From Flavimaribacter sp039888615 (GTDB lineage Bacteria > Pseudomonadota > Alphaproteobacteria > Rhizobiales > Rhizobiaceae): a DNA stretch of 64,000 nucleotides. The stretch lies in NCBI GenBank assembly GCA_039888615.1, contig JBDQQS010000015.1. One strand, written 5' to 3'. The translations under genes and the position numbers were made by a program. Shown here piece by piece: positions 60,249 through 64,000 of the stretch (positions are counted from its first letter, which is position 1; every line of letters begins with the position of its first letter). The notes under the pieces were generated by a model. The model ran no database searches and had not been told where the DNA came from. It was given only the letters and a program-made list of their open reading frames with translations.

Positions 60249-61493
60249 ATGGAGGTCGGCGGCGTGGCGGTGGATGATGGTTCCCGGGAGGAAGCGCTCA
60301 ATCGGGTGATTGGGCTGCCGCTCCTGGTGTTTTACGGCGTGGGAGTGACGATAGGCGCCGGCATTTTCGCCCTGATGGGCGAAATTCTGCGGATCGCCGG
60401 CGACCATGCGCCGCTGACATTCCTGATTGCGGGGCTGATCGCCGGCGCGACCGGCTTCTCCTATTCCCGCCTCGGAGCCGTCTATCCCGTCGCCGCCGGA
60501 GAGGCGGTCTATGTGAAAGTCGGTCTTGGCGCGTTCTGGGGTCGTCTTGTCGGCCTCGGCGTCTCGGCGACCGGTATCGTCTCGAGCGCCGTTATCGCCC
60601 TTTCCTTCGCCGGTTATCTGGGTAGCCTGGTCGCCCTGCCGCAATGGCTGCTGTCGCTGTCCGTCATCGCCGCCCTTACGCTGATTGCTTTTGCCGGCGT
60701 GCGCATGAGCGTCGGTTTCGCAGCCGTCATCACGGTGCTGGAAACCGGCACGCTCATTGTCGTCTGCTTCGCCGGCGCGCCTCTCGTCTTCGAAGCCGAC
60801 ATTGCGCCAAAACTGTTGAGCCTGCCCGCCTCCGGCGCCGTTTGGGGTCTGGTGTTGAGCGCCAGCCTGATCGCCTTCTTCGCCTTTGTCGGCTTCGAGG
60901 ATATCGTCAACATGGCGGAGGAGACGCGCGATCCGCAACGCAATCTGCCGCTGGCGATCATCCTGACGCTGGTGATCACCATCGCGATCTATCTTCTCGT
61001 TTCGATAATCGCGATCGCGGCTCCGGATCGCGAGGCGCTGACCTCCAGCCAGGCGCCCCTGGCCGATCTCTTCGCCTCGATCACCGGCCGCTCGGGCGCG
61101 CCGATCGCCGCGATGGCGACGATCGCCATGGTCAACGGCATTCTGGTGCAGATCGTCATGTCGAGTCGGGTGCTCTACGGTATGGCCCGCGAAAACCTGA
61201 TGCCGGGCTTTCTCGCGCATGTGCATGAGAAGCGGCGCACGCCGTCAACCGCCACGCTTCTGGTCGGGGCAATCATCGCAATCCTGGCGCTCGCGGTTCC
61301 TCTTGTCAGCCTCGCCAAGCTGACGAGCATCGTCATCCTGATGGTCTTCACCCTGGTGAACCTGTCGCTCTGGCGGATCGGCAGCCGGCCGGAAGCGCCC
61401 GCCGGCCTGAAAAACTGGCGCCTGTGGGGACTGGCTGGCGCAGTGCTTTCTGCCTTTCTTCTGGTCCCCGAGCTAATTGCTGTCGTCAGCTGA
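60249..61493 (+). CDS. APC family amino acid permease
   Basis: The 414-residue protein shows about 11-12 hydrophobic segments. It has the APC helix 1 motif FYGVGVTIGAGIFALMGEIL, and helix 6 with the motif FFAFVGFEDIVNMAEETRDP, typical of cationic amino acid transporter-like APC proteins. The reading frame could start with GTG at 60234, but the ATG at 60249 is more likely. It probably imports or exchanges an amino acid; which one is unknown. Its 3' end overlaps the converging DUF202 gene by 21 bases. Confidence 0.86.
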   Translation: MEVGGVAVDDGSREEALNRVIGLPLLVFYGVGVTIGAGIFALMGEILRIAGDHAPLTFLIAGLIAGATGFSYSRLGAVYPVAAGEAVYVKVGLGAFWGRLVGLGVSATGIVSSAVIALSFAGYLGSLVALPQWLLSLSVIAALTLIAFAGVRMSVGFAAVITVLETGTLIVVCFAGAPLVFEADIAPKLLSLPASGAVWGLVLSASLIAFFAFVGFEDIVNMAEETRDPQRNLPLAIILTLVITIAIYLLVSIIAIAAPDREALTSSQAPLADLFASITGRSGAPIAAMATIAMVNGILVQIVMSSRVLYGMARENLMPGFLAHVHEKRRTPSTATLLVGAIIAILALAVPLVSLAKLTSIVILMVFTLVNLSLWRIGSRPEAPAGLKNWRLWGLAGAVLSAFLLVPELIAVVS

Positions 61494-61772
61494 CGCCTCG
61501 TCCTGGAGTTTCAGGCGTTCGGATTCAATATCTTTGCGCAGGATCCGGTAGTCGATGATCCCGATCGTCGCCACGATAAGGGAAACCGGCATGAAGACGG
61601 TGCCGAGAAATTCCAGCCACGGGCTTCCGCTCAGTTTCAACAGCCCTGCGCCGGATACGAACAGCGCAATGCTGGTGTTCAGATAGGCAAGCAACGTACG
61701 CCGGTTCGCCAGTTCCGTTCGGGCGACAGCCAGAACCAGGTTTTCAACCGAGCGTTCTTCGTTCTTGTCCAT
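61473..61772 (-). CDS. DUF202 (YidH-like) membrane protein
   Basis: The 99-residue product has the DUF202 opening ARTELANRRTLLAYLNTSIA followed by two hydrophobic helices (about residues 31-50 and 55-73) and a charged C-terminal tail. Such small inner-membrane proteins have no established role. Its end overlaps the 3' end of the permease gene on the other strand by 21 bases. Confidence 0.82.
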   Translation of the reverse strand: MDKNEERSVENLVLAVARTELANRRTLLAYLNTSIALFVSGAGLLKLSGSPWLEFLGTVFMPVSLIVATIGIIDYRILRKDIESERLKLQDEASADDSN

Positions 61773-61872
61773 CTTAGTCCCTCGTCCGACGGAAACTATG
61801 CGAACAATATTCAGGAAAAAACATAACCTGTAAAAGACTTAATCTGTTGATTCATTACGCCGTCACGCGGCA

Positions 61873-63315
61873 ATGTCAGAAAGTAGTCGATTATCCGGAA
61901 TGACGAGAATGAACAAGCCAGAAGACCTGAATTGGGTCAGGGAACAACCCGATACGCCTGACCCGGCCAATGACCAGACGCTGGCCACGATCAGAAAACT
62001 CGTCAGGGAGCGCCGCAAGACGGACCTCCTGGCGGCGCTGAAGATGTGGGATCCGCTCGACGTCATGCAGATGCTGACGCGGATGCGGTTGAAATATGCG
62101 CGCAAGCTGTTCCAGTGGCTGCCGGCCAATCCGTCGGTGCGGGTCATCGCCGAACTCAAGCCTGATTTCCGTTCCCTGCTGATGCAGGAGTCCACCCAGC
62201 AGCAGCTCATCGATATCCTCGACGGGATGGATCCGGAGGATGCGGCGGAAACCCTCAACAGTTTTCCGGACGATATCGCCGAATTGCTGCTCGACAACCT
62301 TCCCGATGCGAGCGGCGTAGCAGAAACCGCCGTCTACAGCCACGACACGGCGGGCCGTGTCATGGCGCGCCGGTTCGTCGCGCTGTCGGAAACACTGAGC
62401 GTCGAGGACGCCGTTGCCGCCATCCGGTCCGAGGCCGACCGCATCCGCAAAATCTTCACGCTCTACGTGGTCGACGCGGAGGGAAGACTTGTCGGAACAG
62501 TCGGCGTCGGACCCCTTCTGCTCGCCCAGAAAGACCAGACGCTGGGTGATATCATGGCCACCGATTTCATCGCCGTCGCTGCCGACACCGACCAGGAAGA
62601 GGTGCTGCGGATCGCGCGCAATCGCGACATGCGCACCGTTCCGGTGATCGACGCGGACGGGCGGTTGATCGGACGCATCACGCCCAAGCAATTGAACCGC
62701 ATCGCCGTTGAGGAAGCCTCGGAAGACATGATGTTCATGAGCGGCGTGTCGCCGGAATCAGAAGCCGACGACTCGATCCTGCGCATCGTCAAGGGCCGCC
62801 TGCCATGGCTGCTCGCCGGTCTGGTCGGCGCCAGCGTCGCGGCAAGCGTCGTCGGCATATTCGAGGACCAGCTCGCCGCGGCGATCGTGCTCGCCTCCTT
62901 CATTCCCATCACCATGTCGCTTGCCGGCAACGCCGGGCTTCAGGCCTCCGCCGTCGCCGTGCGCGGTCTGGCGACCGGCAAGGTCTGGGAGGGCGACATC
63001 CTCTGGCGCCTGCTGAAGGAACTCGTCGCCGCGCTGATCAACGGCGCAGTCGCCGGCCTCGTCCTCGGCATGCTTGTGTTTGTCGCATCGCTGTTCATCC
63101 AAATCGAGGATCCGCTCAATCTTGTGCTCGCGACGTCCCTGTCGCTGTTGTGCGTCACGACGCTCGCCGCAATGGTCGGCGCGACAATTCCCATCCTGCT
63201 CGACAAGCTGGGTTTCGATCCGGCGATGGCGATCGGCGTGTTCATAACCTCGTCGAACGACGTGCTTGGCGTGCTCATCTTCTTCCTGATGGCGACGACA
63301 TTTTATCTGGGGTGA
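61873..63315 (+). CDS. mgtE: Magnesium transporter MgtE
   Basis: The product (up to 480 residues) follows the MgtE plan. A superhelical N domain (about 20-150; DPEDAAETLNSFPDDIAELL) comes first. Two CBS domains (about 155-275; IRKIFTLYVVDAEGRLVGTV, RDMRTVPVIDADGRLIGRIT) act as a magnesium sensor, followed by a plug helix. Five membrane helices (about 305-480) carry SLAGNAGLQASAVAVRGLAT in the pore region, and the C-terminus is SSNDVLGVLIFFLMATTFYL. Starts at 61900 or 61909 are also possible. It imports Mg2+ down the membrane potential. Confidence 0.93.
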   Translation: MSESSRLSGMTRMNKPEDLNWVREQPDTPDPANDQTLATIRKLVRERRKTDLLAALKMWDPLDVMQMLTRMRLKYARKLFQWLPANPSVRVIAELKPDFRSLLMQESTQQQLIDILDGMDPEDAAETLNSFPDDIAELLLDNLPDASGVAETAVYSHDTAGRVMARRFVALSETLSVEDAVAAIRSEADRIRKIFTLYVVDAEGRLVGTVGVGPLLLAQKDQTLGDIMATDFIAVAADTDQEEVLRIARNRDMRTVPVIDADGRLIGRITPKQLNRIAVEEASEDMMFMSGVSPESEADDSILRIVKGRLPWLLAGLVGASVAASVVGIFEDQLAAAIVLASFIPITMSLAGNAGLQASAVAVRGLATGKVWEGDILWRLLKELVAALINGAVAGLVLGMLVFVASLFIQIEDPLNLVLATSLSLLCVTTLAAMVGATIPILLDKLGFDPAMAIGVFITSSNDVLGVLIFFLMATTFYLG

Positions 63316-63320
63316 CGCCG

Positions 63321-63820
63321 ATGACGCCATGCGAATGTCTCGACAATCTGGTTGGCAAACCGCTGACCGGCGTCAACCATGCGGCCGACATGGCCATGAT
63401 CGGTTTCGGCAAAGGACCGCTTGTCGAACGGCGCGGCAAGACCATCCAGCTCTCCGAATGGGATCTCCATCTTCAATGCCCCTGGCGTTTCGTGCGCGAT
63501 GGATCGGTGATCCTTGCGTGGATGATTTTCACTATGAAGCCGCCAGCGGAGAACCGTGCAACAGGAGCGATATCGAACAATCGATCTTTTTTTCAAACAG
63601 AAACAGCATGTTGAATTGGCTGGAGCAAAACCCTGTCACCGTCGCTTCGCTCACCATGAAACCAGCCGGCGCATTTGACGTGGTGTTCGATCGTCATCTG
63701 GAACTGAACGTTCTGCCCGCGATCTCGCAGAACTTCCACGCCATGGAGGAATGGCGGCTGTTTCAGCCTGGAACGGACGCCGATCATTTCGTCTATCCCG
63801 TCGGCAGCGACGGGGAATGA
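63321..63820 (+). pseudogene. Frameshifted hypothetical protein gene
   Basis: The first part (63321 to about 63520) encodes CLDNLVGKPLTGVNHAADMA, MIGFGKGPLVERRGKTIQLS and EWDLHLQCPWRFVRDGSVIL. The sense then continues in another frame as DDFHYEAASGEPCNRSDIEQ onwards, SMLNWLEQNPVTVASLTMKP and NFHAMEEWRLFQPGTDADHF, ending at 63820. A single-base loss between about 63505 and 63530 explains this. The combined ~165-residue product resembles small uncharacterised bacterial proteins with a W-R-L-F motif near the end. Function unknown; a sequencing error cannot be excluded. Confidence 0.75.
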
Positions 63821-63836
63821 TCAGGAAAAAAGGCAC

Positions 63837-63870
63837 AAAAAAACGGCCAGGGAAGACCCGGGCCGTTTTT
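63837..63870. terminator. Bidirectional rho-independent terminator after the rRNA operon
   Basis: AAACGGCC (63841-63848) pairs with GGCCGTTT (63861-63868). After one mismatch GGG pairs with CCC around AAGA. An A run on the left and a T run on the right make it work for the 5S/rrn transcript on the minus strand and for the small gene on the plus strand. Confidence 0.9.
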
Positions 63871-63910
63871 GTAAGAAGTAAAGAGAAGATTGATTTGGTG
63901 TTGCTATTAT

Positions 63911-64000
63911 CAGACCTGGCGATGACCTACTCTCCCGCGTCTTGAGACGAAGTACCATTGGCGCTGGGGCGTTTCACGGCCGTGTTCGGCATGGGAACGG
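63911..64000 (-). rRNA. rrf: 5S ribosomal RNA, 3' part (cut by window end)
   Basis: Read on the minus strand, the segment carries the 5S core (CCGTTCCCATGCCGAAC near the window end) and finishes with GGGAGAGTAGGTCATCGCC followed by AGGTCTG, the typical alphaproteobacterial 5S 3' end. About 90 of roughly 120 bases are present; the 5' part and the rest of the rrn operon lie beyond the right edge. A terminator follows at 63837-63870. Confidence 0.93.

Noticed and set aside
1..64000. CRISPR arrays, tRNA genes, insertion sequences, integrases or prophage genes
   Set aside because: No regularly spaced repeats, cloverleaf genes, transposases or phage genes were seen; only the 5S rRNA fragment at the right edge is an RNA gene of known type.

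Overview
The window is a GC-rich chromosome segment of an alphaproteobacterium, almost certainly of the order Hyphomicrobiales (Rhizobiales). Pointers are a RirA-type Rrf2 regulator behind an Irr/ICE-like operator, DctB/DctD paired with a TRAP transporter, a fused indolepyruvate oxidoreductase, and the close packing of small solute-uptake operons. Three complete TRAP importers, a urea ABC importer and a solitary iron-binding protein suggest a free-living, possibly marine or plant-associated, nutrient scavenger. Protein assignments rest on recognising motifs and family-typical segments by eye; no database search was run.

Layout. 0-5.5 kb: a GntR regulator with a PuuE-like deacetylase and an Asp/Glu/hydantoin racemase on the minus strand, divergent from TRAP operon 1; a perfect GTATAC-centred palindrome lies between them. 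5.6-6.6 kb: a multiply broken MetE-like methyltransferase pseudogene. 6.6-8.7 kb: GNAT acetyltransferase, small membrane protein, aminotransferase. 8.8-16.3 kb (minus): KDPG aldolase, sensor DctB, sigma-54 activator DctD, then a sigma-54-type promoter and TRAP operon 2. 16.4-21.2 kb: TrhO, an orphan Fe(III)-binding protein divergent from rirA, an SCP2 protein, an acyl-CoA dehydrogenase and a small membrane protein. 21.2-21.65 kb: a gene-poor stretch with inverted repeats. 21.65-28.3 kb: a three-gene transglutaminase / circularly permuted ATP-grasp / alpha-E / transglutaminase cassette. 28.3-33.4 kb: LysR regulator, FAD oxidoreductase and TRAP operon 3 (order M-P-Q). 33.4-40 kb: MFS carrier, Lrp regulator divergent from indolepyruvate oxidoreductase plus an aminotransferase. 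40-46.5 kb: methyltransferase divergent from an HxlR regulator, an SH3-domain protein and a large autotransporter. 47-59.4 kb: aldehyde dehydrogenase, then urtABCDE-ureDABCEFG behind a sigma-54 promoter. 59.4-64 kb: VIT-family carrier, APC permease, DUF202 protein, MgtE, a frameshifted small gene and the 3' end of a 5S rRNA gene on the minus strand (end of an rrn operon).

How it works together. The urt-ure block imports urea and hydrolyses it to ammonia, and its sigma-54 promoter suggests nitrogen (NtrC) control. The allantoin-type enzymes at the left end would also feed ureide nitrogen towards urea, but that link is inferred. All four solute-binding-protein genes that are followed by their own permease genes carry a strong RNA hairpin just after or close after their stop codon, probably to keep the binding protein in excess over the membrane subunits. 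The most system-like unexplained locus is the ATP-grasp/transglutaminase cassette. The most unusual regulatory signal is a branched RNA-like element upstream of the aldehyde dehydrogenase gene that shares a 15-base segment with the start of the urtA leader.
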